Assembly: GCA_944324825.1 (NCBI GenBank)
Contig: CALUXU010000006.1
Span: forward strand, 1 to 64,000
Source of the DNA: Candidatus Gastranaerophilales bacterium
Lineage (GTDB): Bacteria > Cyanobacteriota > Vampirovibrionia > Gastranaerophilales > Gastranaerophilaceae
Direction: 5' to 3'
DNA: 64,000 bases
The number at the start of each line of letters is the position of its first letter. Positions within the stretch are counted from its first letter, which is position 1. The notes beneath the pieces are model-generated. The model was not told the origin of the DNA, searched no databases, and saw only the letters and a program-made list of their open reading frames with translations. A program made the position numbers and the translations under genes. Below, in pieces: positions 45,934-56,069 of this stretch.

Positions 45934-45961
45934 TATGTTTATTGACCATAATCTCGATGAA

Positions 45962-47326
45962 TTATTCACCGATTTCTTCTTCAATTATTGATCTTAAACT
46001 TTTAATCACTTCATTTACATATTCCGAGTCTAGAGCGTCTTCACCGTCCGGTGTAACAAATTCTTCGCCTGATGGTCTGATAATATCAGAAACATCTATA
46101 TTTTCGTCTTCAGCTTTTGCATAAAGAGCTGTAACAATAACTTTTAAATATTCTCTTGCGTCATCATCATCAAACTCATCATATAATTTTGTACCCAAAT
46201 CATCAAAATCTTTTATAATGGCTGTAACATTATCTTTTGTTAATACTTCAGAGTTGAAATATTTATTTAATGTTTCATCATCGCCTTCTGCAATGGCTTT
46301 TGAAATCATTGCTCTGGTTTGTTCTAAAACTCTTTGATTATTTGAAGATTCAATAAGACTTGAATTTGAATCAAATAATGATTGAACCAGCTTTTCTTGA
46401 TCTGATAATTCTGCATCATTTTCTTCTTTATTATTGATTTCTTCAATAATTCCGTTTACTGAAATGCCGATTTGATTGCAAGCTGCTTTAAACTTGCCAA
46501 TTTCGTCACCGTTTAAATAACCGTTTTGATCACCGGCAGCATCTGCTTGTCTTGCTAAAAGAGTCATAGCGGCTTTCGGATCTTCTTTAGCTTTAGTTTC
46601 ATCTGTAACCATTTCTAAAGAATTATTTATTCTGTCTTTAATTGCGTTTGCAATCTTTTCAAAGCTATCTGAATCAAGAGCATCAGAGCCGAATTCCAAA
46701 TCTTTAACGCCTGTACCAACTGTGTAATTACCTTTTTCATCTGCAACTACAATATCAGAAATGTCTATTTGTTTTGCATCAGCAGCTTGAATAAGTGATT
46801 CAAGTATATGTTTTAGTAAATTTTTACGAGTATCACCGGATGTATCGCCAATAATTGCCTGAATCATTGTTTCGTCTGATTTTTCATCATATTTTGTATT
46901 TAATACTTCCATTACATTATCTTTGTTAATGGAATTAACCATTTGTTTTAATTTTTTATCATCAGTGCCTAAACCAAAGAACCAGCCATCTACTGCATCT
47001 TTAACACCATCAATAATCATCTTGGCATCGTTTCTGGTTTTTGTATTAGCATTTAAAGCACTCTTATCATTAATAGAAGCTATTATTGCATTTTGATAAG
47101 AATCTGTTGATTTTGAACCTTTTTTAGCAAATATATTTTCATAGAATAATTTATTTACATCATAAGAATCAATAACTTGTTTAGCATCAGAAACACCATT
47201 TGCTTCTAATTTGTCAACAAAAATAGAAAGTTCATTGCCATCAATAACTTTGTTGTTATTGCCTTCTTTATCTACTTTCTTTGCGATATTTTGTATTAAC
47301 TTGCTGTCAATCTTAATATCTGACAT
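45962..47326 (-). CDS. EF-hand and annexin-repeat-like acidic protein
   Basis: The 454-residue acidic, helical protein has no signal peptide or membrane span. EF-hand-like loops appear near 18-32 (DKEGNNNKVIDGNEL) and near 258-272 (DAAGDQNGYLNGDEI), the latter with well-placed Asp, Asn, Gly and Glu. At about 115-175 lies an annexin-like repeat: GLGTDDKKLKQMVNSI, then IIGDTSGDTRKNLLKHI. This matches the GxGTD calcium loop and the DxSGDxRxLL helix of eukaryotic annexins. A related GTG..DLEFGSDALDSD segment occurs twice. Calcium-dependent binding is plausible but unproven. A strong terminator follows. Confidence 0.75.
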   Translation of the reverse strand: MSDIKIDSKLIQNIAKKVDKEGNNNKVIDGNELSIFVDKLEANGVSDAKQVIDSYDVNKLFYENIFAKKGSKSTDSYQNAIIASINDKSALNANTKTRNDAKMIIDGVKDAVDGWFFGLGTDDKKLKQMVNSINKDNVMEVLNTKYDEKSDETMIQAIIGDTSGDTRKNLLKHILESLIQAADAKQIDISDIVVADEKGNYTVGTGVKDLEFGSDALDSDSFEKIANAIKDRINNSLEMVTDETKAKEDPKAAMTLLARQADAAGDQNGYLNGDEIGKFKAACNQIGISVNGIIEEINNKEENDAELSDQEKLVQSLFDSNSSLIESSNNQRVLEQTRAMISKAIAEGDDETLNKYFNSEVLTKDNVTAIIKDFDDLGTKLYDEFDDDDAREYLKVIVTALYAKAEDENIDVSDIIRPSGEEFVTPDGEDALDSEYVNEVIKSLRSIIEEEIGE

Positions 47327-47443
47327 AATTTCCTCAACTAATTCGTTAATTAATTCCCCGTATCTATATAAAGTTTTTTTGTTTTAGAAAATTGACTTTT
47401 TTAACCTTAATTGTAAAGTTTTGTAATGTTTTGGTAAAAAAAG

Positions 47444-47473
47444 CTAAAGAAAATCAAAAAAAATACCGTAAAC
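47444..47473 (+). promoter_or_regulatory. sigma-28-like promoter of the short SQAR gene
   Basis: CTAAAGA, 15 nt, CCGTAAAC on the plus strand, 38 nt upstream of ATG at 47511. It is the third copy of the element, and its A-rich spacer is unlike the other two. Confidence 0.65.
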
Positions 47474-47510
47474 ATAAACAAAGGGAACAAGAATTTAGGA
47501 GAATACAATT

Positions 47511-48398
47511 ATGGGTATGTCAGCGTCACAGGCCAGATTTTTATCTCTAACAGCCAGAATACATGATATAGAATACCAAGCACAGACTCTTGAAAATGCT
47601 AAACTATCATTAACAAATGATTCAAACATGGCGTACGAAGAGTATTGTGAAGGTCTTAACGCTACGACATACAAAATGAAGGTTGTATCCGGAGGCGAAG
47701 TTGATAAAGTAAACGTAACATTTGCAGCGTTATTGGCTTCAGGAAACCAACCATATCACCCTATGTATATTTTAACTGATGCAGTTACAAATGATATTTA
47801 TTTACCGGAACAAGTTGTTAACGCTATAAACGGAAAAATTCCTGAAAACCTTGAAACATTCTTACAGCTTGTTGGTACAAATTATGTTTACAGCGGAGAA
47901 GGATTAAACGCAGCAGAAGCACGTCAAAAACTGGCAGCAGACGGATATGCGGATTACTGGACAGCTGTCTACTATCAATTGGCTGGATATACTGACAACG
48001 ACGGTAAAGTATATAACGGACACGGTATGATATCTGTATCAAATTATTCTGCGAATGATACAGAATGGATTGAACATAAAATCGAAAGAGGGGAAGCAAT
48101 ACTTAACGTTATGGAATCAACAGAAGCTTCTGTCGGTGATGAAAAAGTCAATATCTTTGCAGAACGAAATATTGCAACAGATACAAATCTGTCAATGGAA
48201 ACCGATGATTTAACCGTATTGAAAGCTCAAGCAGAATACGAAAACAAAATGGATAATATCAACGCCAAAGATAAACAGCTTGACCTTCAATTATCGAAGC
48301 TTGAAAACGAGAGAAACGCTCTCAAAACGGAATATGATACGGTTAAAGATCTTATTAAAAAGAATATTGAGAAAAGTTACAAAACATTTAACGCATAA
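47511..48398 (+). CDS. SQAR-family protein, short form
   Basis: This complete 295-residue member starts MGMSASQARFLSLTARIHD and continues with the conserved AQTLENAKLSLTNDSNMAYEEY segment. The central 150 residues are unlike the other members and rich in Asn, Tyr and Gly. The C-terminal 60 residues (YENKMDNINAKDKQLDLQ, KLENERNALKTEYD, NIEKSYKTF) align with the C-terminus of the 36959-38557 protein. It has a ribosome-binding site (AGGAG, 9 nt), a sigma-28-like promoter and a terminator, so it is a single-gene unit. Function is unknown. Confidence 0.78.
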   Translation: MGMSASQARFLSLTARIHDIEYQAQTLENAKLSLTNDSNMAYEEYCEGLNATTYKMKVVSGGEVDKVNVTFAALLASGNQPYHPMYILTDAVTNDIYLPEQVVNAINGKIPENLETFLQLVGTNYVYSGEGLNAAEARQKLAADGYADYWTAVYYQLAGYTDNDGKVYNGHGMISVSNYSANDTEWIEHKIERGEAILNVMESTEASVGDEKVNIFAERNIATDTNLSMETDDLTVLKAQAEYENKMDNINAKDKQLDLQLSKLENERNALKTEYDTVKDLIKKNIEKSYKTFNA

Positions 48399-48403
48399 AA
48401 AAT

Positions 48404-48436
48404 CGGCATCCTATCAAAAGGATGCCAATTTTTTAG
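48404..48436 (+). terminator. terminator of the short SQAR gene
   Basis: GGCATCC and GGATGCC pair around an 8-nt loop, followed by AATTTTTTAG, just after the stop at 48398. Confidence 0.88.
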
Positions 48437-48469
48437 AAAATAATATTATTGGTATAATAGTTCTTTTCT

Positions 48470-49864
48470 TTACTTACTTATGTAATTAATCAAAGCTCTG
48501 ACTCCTGCACCGGTTGCACCTTTGATAAACTCATTCATCGGTTTATCCATAAATGCAACGCCTGCAATATCTATATGAGCCCATTTTGTATCTTTGACAA
48601 ACTCTTTCAGGAACATACCTGCGGTAGAAGCACCACCCCAGCGAGAGCCGGTATTTTGCATATCGGCAACTTCACTTTTCAGAGAATCTTTATATTCATC
48701 ATACATAGGAAGTTCCCAATATCTTTCACCAACTTCTTTCGCTGCACGGATAACATCTTGAACCATGTTACAATCGTTACCGACAATACCTGCAGCAACA
48801 CTGCCAAGAGCAACCATACAAGCGCCTGTCAAAGTTGCAATATCAATAACTTCATCAACACCTTGTTCACACGCGTAACACAATGCATCTGCAAGCGTTA
48901 ATCTGCCTTCCGCATCAGTATTGTCAACTTCAATTGTTTTACCGTTTTTAGCGGTCAGAATATCACCAGGTTTGTATGCAGAACAGCCCGGCATGTTTTC
49001 ACAAGCCGCAATTATGCCGTGCACCTCAACATCAGGCTTCAATTCATTAATCTTGCTCATAATACCTAATACACAAGCAGCGCCTGACATATCATCACGC
49101 ATTGTAAGCATAGATGAAGGAGGTTTAATATCCAATCCGCCGCTGTCAAATGTTATACCCTTACCTATTATAGCAATTTTCTTGCGTGGGTTAGGACAAG
49201 TGTATTTCATATGAATAAATTTAGGAGCCTGTGATGAGCCTTTTGCAACTGCAAGGTAAGCACCCATACCCATTTTTTCGCAATCCTCTTTTTCATATAC
49301 TTTTGTATCCAAACCAAGCCCCAATGCAATTTCTGCAAGTTTAGAAGGTGTTGCATATTGTGCCGGCTCATTTGCTAAATCTCTTGTTAATTTCATTCCG
49401 GAGGCAACAATTTCTGCACGTCTTAACAACGCTTCATCACAGTTGACATAGACCTCTTCAACCTTTTTATCCTTTTTGGTTTTGTATTTATCAAAAGAGT
49501 AATCAGCCATATACAAGCCGTAAACAAATTGTTCAGCCCAGTTGAAATCAACGCCCGAAAAATCAAAAGCGACCTTCTTAGCTTCCATTTGCATTGCTTT
49601 TTTAACAGCTTTATAAACTGCGATTCTAAATTTATCAGTGTTTAATTCTTCTTTTTTACCAAGACCTAAAACAAGAATTTTTCTTGCGGCTTGCTTTCCA
49701 TAAGTAGGTAACAAATAGGTTTTACCTAATTTACCTTCAAATTTATCCTCATCAATAGCATACTTATTTGCAAGTTCTTCGGTAGTTTTTTCACCCTCAA
49801 ATTGGTTTACTACAAGAATATCGCAAACAGTATTCTTGATATCTGCCGTAATATTTATTTTCAT
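48470..49864 (-). CDS. pepA: leucyl aminopeptidase (M17)
   Basis: The cytosolic M17 aminopeptidase removes N-terminal residues using two metal ions. The 464-residue protein has the metal and catalytic sites GKGITFDSGGLDIKP and MRDDMSGAACV, and the signature NTDAEGRLTLADAL. It also has the expected C-terminal ending. The smaller N-terminal domain (1-150) is divergent, as usual. It lies 15 bp after the DUF6485-like gene. Confidence 0.95.
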   Translation of the reverse strand: MKINITADIKNTVCDILVVNQFEGEKTTEELANKYAIDEDKFEGKLGKTYLLPTYGKQAARKILVLGLGKKEELNTDKFRIAVYKAVKKAMQMEAKKVAFDFSGVDFNWAEQFVYGLYMADYSFDKYKTKKDKKVEEVYVNCDEALLRRAEIVASGMKLTRDLANEPAQYATPSKLAEIALGLGLDTKVYEKEDCEKMGMGAYLAVAKGSSQAPKFIHMKYTCPNPRKKIAIIGKGITFDSGGLDIKPPSSMLTMRDDMSGAACVLGIMSKINELKPDVEVHGIIAACENMPGCSAYKPGDILTAKNGKTIEVDNTDAEGRLTLADALCYACEQGVDEVIDIATLTGACMVALGSVAAGIVGNDCNMVQDVIRAAKEVGERYWELPMYDEYKDSLKSEVADMQNTGSRWGGASTAGMFLKEFVKDTKWAHIDIAGVAFMDKPMNEFIKGATGAGVRALINYISK

Positions 49865-49879
49865 AAACGGACTCCTTTC

Positions 49880-50092
49880 TTATAAACTTATATTATATTT
49901 TTTAGCCATAATACGGACGAAATTTTCTATACTTCTGTCCCAGGTTCTCTCACCTGCAGGAGTAAAAAAACATCCTGGAATTTGTTCTTTCTCTCTATGA
50001 TGTCTTACACAGTCACAGCATGTTCCGCGATTAGAACAGGTTGTAGCCGTACAGGTGCAGTCAACTAAATTTTCTTCTCTTTTACATTCCAT
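49880..50092 (-). CDS. small Cys-rich protein, DUF6485-like
   Basis: This 70-residue protein has eight cysteines, mostly in the first half: a CTCTATTCSNRGTCCDCVRHH segment, then PGCFF. The order of C-x-C, a Cys-x4-Gly-Cys-Cys-x-Cys group, a His pair and an aromatic-Cys end matches, from memory, the small DUF6485 family. It probably binds zinc or an Fe-S cluster. The C-terminal helix is RSIENFVRIMAKKY. It precedes pepA by 15 bp; its function is unknown. Confidence 0.75.
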   Translation of the reverse strand: MECKREENLVDCTCTATTCSNRGTCCDCVRHHREKEQIPGCFFTPAGERTWDRSIENFVRIMAKKYNISL

Positions 50093-50160
50093 AAGAAACT
50101 CCTTTTTGTATTTTTATTAAACACTAAAAAAAGTCTTTCGCAAGGGGTAAAAAGAGTATA

Positions 50161-50712
50161 TTAGAATCTTTTTGCAAATTTACATCCGCAATAGTTTTGA
50201 CGGTAAAGATTAAGTTCTTTAGCAAGTTGATTTGTTTTAAGAAATCCGTCTTTCTTTTTAAAATTAACTGAAAGATATTCTAAATCATCAATATGCGAGG
50301 CGATATCAAAACCTATTTTAGACAACAGTTCAAAGTCCTTATGAGGACTGATTACCATAGATGTAGTAAAATAGTTAATCCCCAATTCCTTTGCTTTATA
50401 TGCAGATTTAAGGAGTCTTAATTTAAAACACAAAATACATCGTTTCCCGTGCTCAGGTTCATTTTCATATCCTTGTACAACATTGATATATTCAGAAGGA
50501 CAATAAGTTTCAACAATCAATTCCGTATTAAAAAAATCGCATACAGTTTTTTGAGCATCTAAACGTCTGTCAAATTCTTCTTTAGTATCAATATTCGGGT
50601 TATAAAAATACACGACCGGTTCATATCCCAAATTTCTTAACTGTCTTATCGGATCTCCGGAGCATATACCGCAGCAGGCATGTAATAATATTTTTTTTAC
50701 CTCATCGCTCAT
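50161..50712 (-). CDS. queH: epoxyqueuosine reductase QueH
   Basis: QueH reduces epoxyqueuosine to queuosine, replacing the cobalamin-dependent QueG. The 183-residue protein has the DUF208 signature: LLHACCGICSGDPIRQL with C13, C14 and C17, then PEHGKRCILCFKLRL and the final YCGCKF. These cysteines bind an Fe-S cluster and metal ion in the family. Since tgt is also present, the organism appears to complete queuosine de novo. It starts 4 bp after the VKOR-DsbA stop. Confidence 0.93.
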   Translation of the reverse strand: MSDEVKKILLHACCGICSGDPIRQLRNLGYEPVVYFYNPNIDTKEEFDRRLDAQKTVCDFFNTELIVETYCPSEYINVVQGYENEPEHGKRCILCFKLRLLKSAYKAKELGINYFTTSMVISPHKDFELLSKIGFDIASHIDDLEYLSVNFKKKDGFLKTNQLAKELNLYRQNYCGCKFAKRF

Positions 50713-50716
50713 AAAT

Positions 50717-51886
50717 TTATTCAGCTTTCTTCTGTATCAGTTCTTTTAATTCATAATAAGGTTTTATACCAAGATACCTCTCGCCGTCAATAACTATTGT
50801 CGGAGTTGCGACTACACCTTGAGAAACCGCATAGTCAATATCATCGGTAATCTTTTTCATTGTTTCTTTAGATTGAATATCTTGTTTAAATTTATCAATA
50901 TTCAATCCGATTTTCTTAGCCAGCTGTACTGCTTCTTCATCATTCTTCGGGTGGTGTTCAAAGAGTAATGTTGACATATCCCAATATTTCCCTTGATTCT
51001 TTGCAGCAACCGCATATTTAGCATATCTGCAGCCATTTTTATGAACCTGTTTTCTCAAATACTTATTACACTCACGGTCTAGGGGAAGATTATGCGGCTC
51101 TATATATACATTACCAAGCTCTTTTACAGCCTTATGAATCATGATATTGTATGCAAAACACATCGGGCAGGCGAAATCCGAGTATAACTGCACTCTAATA
51201 GGTGCATCCGGGTTCCCTAAATTGTTTCCTGAAACAGCGTAAGGGTTAACCTCCATTTTCAAAAAAGTTTTTATGGATTTCAATTTCTTTACCTGCGGAG
51301 TAAAAGGATTTGCCATTGACGTATAAGTAAGAAAAGTTATCCCGACAAGCAAAGCAATAATAAAATGCAGCGTATACTCTTTTACTCCGGCAAGAAAATC
51401 AACAAAACTGTCTTTAACGGATTTTATAAATCCGCCGTTTTCAAAATCGGTAGCAATAAGAGCAATCAATGTATTAAGTATATAAGTAAAGAAACACAAA
51501 ATACAAATCTTGTGTAAAATAAACACACTGTCAAAAGCAAGGTATACTGATACTGCAAAAGATATCAAACCTAACGCGGAAATATAAGACATCGGACGTT
51601 TAAATACGGATAAAAAGTTTAAAAACTTTATATTCTTAAGCTTATCAACAAATAAAAGCATTAATACAAATAAATAAAAGAACATTCCCCAATATGCAAG
51701 CGGAATACCCAGGAATTGCGATGCAGTCGTTTTAGCAACTCCGTCACAATCAACTAAATCGTTTATTGAACAAAAACTTGATAGCGCATAAGGATTATAA
51801 TTTGATTCATAATAAATAATTGCAAGTTTTATTGTGGTAATAAAGCCTATAAAGGCGATTAACCCAATAGATACATTCTTTTTCAT
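50717..51886 (-). CDS. VKOR-DsbA fusion, disulfide-bond formation
   Basis: The 389-residue protein joins a four/five-helix vitamin K epoxide reductase homologue (1-180) to a periplasmic DsbA-like thioredoxin domain (about 215-389). VKOR residues include the loop pair CSINDLVDC and the active CxxC in HKICILCFF. The thioredoxin active site is DFACPMCFAYN. Such fusions oxidise exported proteins and pass electrons to quinone; they are well known in cyanobacteria and replace DsbB. ATG at 51886 has GGAG 6-7 nt upstream. Confidence 0.92.
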   Translation of the reverse strand: MKKNVSIGLIAFIGFITTIKLAIIYYESNYNPYALSSFCSINDLVDCDGVAKTTASQFLGIPLAYWGMFFYLFVLMLLFVDKLKNIKFLNFLSVFKRPMSYISALGLISFAVSVYLAFDSVFILHKICILCFFTYILNTLIALIATDFENGGFIKSVKDSFVDFLAGVKEYTLHFIIALLVGITFLTYTSMANPFTPQVKKLKSIKTFLKMEVNPYAVSGNNLGNPDAPIRVQLYSDFACPMCFAYNIMIHKAVKELGNVYIEPHNLPLDRECNKYLRKQVHKNGCRYAKYAVAAKNQGKYWDMSTLLFEHHPKNDEEAVQLAKKIGLNIDKFKQDIQSKETMKKITDDIDYAVSQGVVATPTIVIDGERYLGIKPYYELKELIQKKAE

Positions 51887-51973
51887 TTTTATCTCCATTT
51901 ATATTCTTTTAAATCATAATCGTATTTATACGATTTTTCAATAGAAAAAAGAACTAGTCGTATATGGTTAGTT

Positions 51974-52735
51974 TTACAAATTAATCGGAAGTGAAAAATG
52001 AAAAGTACTACCTTCTCCTAATCTTGAAGCAACACCTATTTCACCTTTATGGGCTTCAACAATAGATTTACAAAGAGCCAGTCCTATACCTGAGCCCATT
52101 TGACGTTTATAAATATCGTCATTAGATTGGGCAAAAAATTCAAATATAACATTATAGTTGGATTCGTCTATTCCATCACCGTAATCTGTGATTTCAAAAT
52201 TAAATTTATCATCAACATAAGTTAAAATTTTAATTTTACATCCCGGTTTATTAAACTTTACGGCGTTAGAGGTCAGATTATATATAAGCTGCCTGAAACG
52301 TTTTATATCTGCTTTTATAGGAATTGAAACAAGAGTATAATCAAACTCAATATTAGGATAAGAATTTATTATATCCAAAATTATATCTCTGGTTTCAAAT
52401 TCTTTATAATTCAATTCCATCGGTGTATACTGAGCTCTCGTCAAATCAAGCAAATCCTGTATCAAATCAAGCATATGGCGGGAACTTACAGATATGTTAT
52501 TTAAAAATTCAAGCTCTGTTTCGGATTCAATACGGGCTTTTAATAAGTCAGAGAAACCAATAATTGAATTTAGTGGAGTTTTAAACTCATGAGAAATCTT
52601 TGCAAGAAGCAATCTTAACAGATTCCATTTATCCTCTTGCTCAAGATATTTATTTACATATTTAATCTTAGTTGCTTCGGATTTATTTAACTGTTCCAAC
52701 AATTCTTCACGGCTTAATGTATCAAAGTTATTCAT
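51974..52735 (-). CDS. orphan soluble histidine kinase
   Basis: The 253-residue protein has a short N-terminal coiled coil, then the HisKA dimerisation helix with the phosphoacceptor (KISHEFKTPLNSIIGF, His near 49). A HATPase follows: LTSNAVKFNKPG, DYGDGI and QMGSGIGLALCKSIVEAH with the G box. There is no membrane span, PAS or receiver domain, so the input is unknown. No response regulator is adjacent. It follows mnmG's promoter side by about 50 bp in the same direction. Confidence 0.88.
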   Translation of the reverse strand: MNNFDTLSREELLEQLNKSEATKIKYVNKYLEQEDKWNLLRLLLAKISHEFKTPLNSIIGFSDLLKARIESETELEFLNNISVSSRHMLDLIQDLLDLTRAQYTPMELNYKEFETRDIILDIINSYPNIEFDYTLVSIPIKADIKRFRQLIYNLTSNAVKFNKPGCKIKILTYVDDKFNFEITDYGDGIDESNYNVIFEFFAQSNDDIYKRQMGSGIGLALCKSIVEAHKGEIGVASRLGEGSTFHFSLPINL

Positions 52736-52787
52736 CCTATCATGATAAAAGAATTAACAAACAAATTTAATAAGCTGACAGGGGTAT

Positions 52788-54653
52788 TTATTTGGATAAC
52801 ATAACCATCAAAACAGAAATATCCGCAGGTTTTACCCCGCCGATTCTTGATGCCTGAGCCAAATTAGTCGGACGGATTTTGGCAAGCTTCTCTTTTGTTT
52901 CGCCTGAAATATGTTCTATTGACATATAATCAATATTTTCAGGAATTCTGTATTTTTCAAGTTTTGTCGATTGTTCTATTTGTATCTCCTGACGCTTAAT
53001 ATATCCGTCATACTTAATTAATACTTCAACCTCTTCATAAATATCTTTCCCGAGGTTTAAACTGTTAGTTTCATAATCCAATTCTTTCAATATGGAATAG
53101 TTTATATTAGGGCGCTTCAATAATTCTGCAAGTCTGATACCTCTGTCAATATGTTCTCCGTATTTTGCAAGAATAGTGTTTACTTCATCAGTTGCAGAAA
53201 CTTTGACCTGAGAAAGACGTTCTTTTTCCTTCTGTATCATCTGTTGTTTATCCTTAAACAGTTGATACTGCTTATCATCAATCAAACCTATTTTATGTCC
53301 TGTTTCCGTCAGACGGGCATCTGCGTTATCCTGGCGTAAAAGAAGTCTGTATTCGGAGCGAGATGTCAGCATTCTATAAGGTTCTTCAATATCCTTTGTA
53401 ACAAGGTCGTCAATCAAGGTTCCGATATAAGAAGAGCTTCTGGATAATTCAAGCGGTTCTGAGTTGTTTAAGTAATTTACTGCGTTAATACCTGCAACAA
53501 GTCCTTGAGCGGCAGCTTCTTCATAACCGCTCGTACCGTTAATCTGACCGGCACAGAATAATCCGTCAACAATTTTTGACATTAAGGAATGTTTTGTCTG
53601 AACTGCCGGAATATAGTCATATTCAACAGCATAAGCAGGTTTAATAATATGAGCCTTCTCAAGCCCCGGAAGAGTGTGAAGCATCTCAACCTGAACATCT
53701 GCCGGCAGACTGGTAGAAAAGCCCTGTATATAGATTTCATAATTATTAAGCCCTTCAGGCTCAATAAATATATGATGTGACGGGTTTGATGCAAACCTCT
53801 TTACTTTATCCTCAATAGACGGACAATAACGTGGACCTACCCCATGAATCAGCCCTTGATACATAGGAGATTTATCAAGATTTGCCCGTATAATTTCATG
53901 CGTTCTTTCATTTGTTCTTGTTAAATAGCAAGGAACCTGTTTCCTAATAGGCCTATTCGGCTTAAATGAATAAAAATGTAATTCTTCATCTCCGGGTTGA
54001 ATTGTCATTTTAGAATAATCAATAGTACGTTTATCCACTCTTGCAGGAGTTCCTGTTTTAAGTTTTTTTAGATTAATTCCTAACTTAGTAAGCGAATCAG
54101 AAAGCCCATAAGCAGGTCTTTCTCCTAAACGCCCTGCAGGATAAGAGTTAAGTCCGATAAATATTTTTCCGTTTAAAGAGGTGCCGGTTGTTAAAATAAT
54201 AGCACGGCAGGAATATTCCAGACCGAATTCATCAACAGCACCCGTAATTTTACCGTCTTTTGTAATTAAATCTGTAATACAGCATTGTTTTAAATAAATA
54301 TTTTCTTCCGATTCCAGAATATGGCGCATATATTGTGTATATTCCGCTTTATCGGATTGCGCTCTCAAAGCCCTTACCGCAGGACCTTTTGATGAATTTA
54401 AAATTTTCATTTGAATATAAGTAGCATCAGCAACTTCGCCCATAACACCGCCAAGTGCATCAATTTCTCTTACGAGAGTGGATTTAGCCGGGCCACCGAT
54501 TGCAGGATTACAAGGCATTAGGGCTATATGCTCAAGGTTAAGAGAGCACAAAAGAACCTTTGCGCCTAAACGAGCGGCAGAAATTGCTGCTTCGCATCCG
54601 GCATGACCTGCTCCAACTACTATTACATCAAACTCATTTTTTAAGTAATTCAT
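52788..54653 (-). CDS. mnmG: tRNA uridine-34 carboxymethylaminomethyl enzyme MnmG
   Basis: MnmG (GidA), with MnmE, makes the cmnm5 modification at U34 using FAD, methylene-THF and glycine. The protein is 621 residues. The FAD site is [14 protein letters not shown] near residue 8; the later GYLKGPAIE-like stretch appears here as [22 protein letters not shown] and [13 protein letters not shown] follow, with a C-terminal KL/GxKPADI motif. ATG at 54653 is the natural start; the frame continues upstream for 30 hydrophobic residues that overlap the divergent gene's promoter. Confidence 0.96.
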   Translation of the reverse strand: MNYLKNEFDVIVVGAGHAGCEAAISAARLGAKVLLCSLNLEHIALMPCNPAIGGPAKSTLVREIDALGGVMGEVADATYIQMKILNSSKGPAVRALRAQSDKAEYTQYMRHILESEENIYLKQCCITDLITKDGKITGAVDEFGLEYSCRAIILTTGTSLNGKIFIGLNSYPAGRLGERPAYGLSDSLTKLGINLKKLKTGTPARVDKRTIDYSKMTIQPGDEELHFYSFKPNRPIRKQVPCYLTRTNERTHEIIRANLDKSPMYQGLIHGVGPRYCPSIEDKVKRFASNPSHHIFIEPEGLNNYEIYIQGFSTSLPADVQVEMLHTLPGLEKAHIIKPAYAVEYDYIPAVQTKHSLMSKIVDGLFCAGQINGTSGYEEAAAQGLVAGINAVNYLNNSEPLELSRSSSYIGTLIDDLVTKDIEEPYRMLTSRSEYRLLLRQDNADARLTETGHKIGLIDDKQYQLFKDKQQMIQKEKERLSQVKVSATDEVNTILAKYGEHIDRGIRLAELLKRPNINYSILKELDYETNSLNLGKDIYEEVEVLIKYDGYIKRQEIQIEQSTKLEKYRIPENIDYMSIEHISGETKEKLAKIRPTNLAQASRIGGVKPADISVLMVMLSK

Positions 54654-54694
54654 AAAATTATTATAGTATAATAATAAAAAATGGAGTAATAAGA

Positions 54695-55273
54695 ATGAAA
54701 AAATTATTATTAATCTTTGCATTATTATTAATAGGCTGCGCAACGTTTGCCGTAGACATATTTGATGATGATACGGATATTACAGCACTTGAAGGAAACA
54801 ATCGTGTTGAATACCTGCAGGATTTAAAACGCGAAATATTTTCTCATGACTGCGCATTCTCTCTGGAATCAGATGAGTTTAAAAAGATGATTAAAACTCA
54901 TAAAAAAGATAAAAACTATGTAGAAAATTACTACGCAGCACAGGCCGGCTATACATCATTTAAAGAAAATAATATATCCGGAATGTTTACTCCAAAGATG
55001 GATTTGATGTATATGTATGCTCTTCAGGAAAAACATAATATCAGAATAACTTATTACTACAACGCAATCGGGCATCTAAAATACATTGATTTTATGTACG
55101 GAAATTATCCGAGCTTTCCTTATTTTGCACGTAAATACACAACAGGAGGAAATCTATACAGCACATTATACTGCATAAATGAGATGACACAGATAAAATT
55201 CAATAAAGACGGTTCAACCGCAGAAATATGGTACAAAGGAAAATTAATCGATAAAATAAAAAATATAGGATAA
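54695..55273 (+). CDS. secreted hypothetical protein, possible lipoprotein
   Basis: The 192-residue protein starts [20 protein letters not shown]. Cys15 follows LLIG, a fair lipobox, so it may be a lipoprotein; ATFA could instead be a normal signal-peptidase site. The mature part has no recognised motif, and it ends in a strand-turn region ([20 protein letters not shown]). The start is 41 bp divergent from mnmG. Its position upstream of lptB suggests an envelope role, but this is only context. Confidence 0.7.
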   Translation: MKKLLLIFALLLIGCATFAVDIFDDDTDITALEGNNRVEYLQDLKREIFSHDCAFSLESDEFKKMIKTHKKDKNYVENYYAAQAGYTSFKENNISGMFTPKMDLMYMYALQEKHNIRITYYYNAIGHLKYIDFMYGNYPSFPYFARKYTTGGNLYSTLYCINEMTQIKFNKDGSTAEIWYKGKLIDKIKNIG

Positions 55274-55343
55274 ATTATTAAAAGTCAGTCATCCTCTGGT
55301 ATTTTATCTAATTTTGTTATAGTATTTTAAACGAGGATGGATT

Positions 55344-56069
55344 ATGAGAATAGAAGCGAGAAATTTAATAAAAGTATACGGAGACAGAAGTGTTGTTAAC
55401 GATATCTCTTTTGATATGAATAAAGGAGAAGTAGTCTGTCTTTTAGGTCCGAACGGTGCAGGTAAAACGACTACATTCTATATGGTTGTAGGACTTGTAA
55501 AACCTTATAAAGGCCATGTTTTTCTTGATGATCAAGATATTACTGATTGGCCTATGAACCTTAGAGCCAAAGCAGGTATCGGCTACCTTCCTCAAGAAAC
55601 ATCTATCTTCAGAAAACTGAATGTCGAAGATAATATTAAACTCGTACTTGAAATGAATGATAAACTTACAGTTGATGAAAAACGCAAAAAACTGGAAGAG
55701 CTGTTGACCGAATTTGGGGTCAAAAAACTAAGGAAAGCACCTTCAATTGCGCTGTCCGGAGGTGAAAGGCGACGTGTAGAAATTGCAAGAGCACTTGCTG
55801 CAAGCCCTGATTTTATGTTGCTGGATGAACCGTTTGCAGGGATTGACCCTATCGCTATCGGAGAAATTAAAGATAACATAAGAAAAATTTCAGAAGATAA
55901 AGGTCTGGGAGTTCTTATAACGGACCACAACCCGAAAGCTACATTATCAATTACCGATAGAGCATACGTTATTTTTGACGGGAAAATTAAAATTCAGGGT
56001 CGAAGCGTTGATGTTGCAAATGACCCTGTTGCAAAAGAATTCTACTTAGGAAAGGATTTTCAACTCTAA
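55344..56069 (+). CDS. lptB: LPS export ABC ATPase LptB
   Basis: LptB powers LPS extraction by LptF/LptG. The 241-residue ATPase has Walker A GPNGAGKTT (35-43), the Q-loop LPQETSIF, signature LSGGERRRVE, Walker B FMLLDEPFAGID and the H-loop ITDHNPKA. Length and the QETSIF/RKL region are LptB-like. A permease gene overlaps by one base. Together they indicate a diderm, LPS-bearing envelope. Confidence 0.93.
   Translation: MRIEARNLIKVYGDRSVVNDISFDMNKGEVVCLLGPNGAGKTTTFYMVVGLVKPYKGHVFLDDQDITDWPMNLRAKAGIGYLPQETSIFRKLNVEDNIKLVLEMNDKLTVDEKRKKLEELLTEFGVKKLRKAPSIALSGGERRRVEIARALAASPDFMLLDEPFAGIDPIAIGEIKDNIRKISEDKGLGVLITDHNPKATLSITDRAYVIFDGKIKIQGRSVDVANDPVAKEFYLGKDFQL

Larger units (their letters stand above)
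45442..45961. other. 520-bp noncoding region with promoter, terminators and tandem array
   Basis: No convincing gene of normal size lies between glgC and the 45962-47326 gene. From left to right it holds the glgC promoter region, a plus-strand sigma-70-like promoter (45542-45570), a plus-strand terminator-like hairpin (45596-45637), a tandem array (45631-45880) and the minus-strand terminator of the right-hand gene. On the minus strand each array unit has a conserved GTAACATGATAAAAAA, starting possible tiny frames of 13, 16 and 47 codons that I do not consider supported. Confidence 0.6.

Noticed and set aside
54654-54743. 30-residue hydrophobic extension of MnmG
   Set aside because: MnmG is soluble, its FAD site should be near the N-terminus, and the extension covers the start of the divergent gene; ATG at 54653 fits the family.
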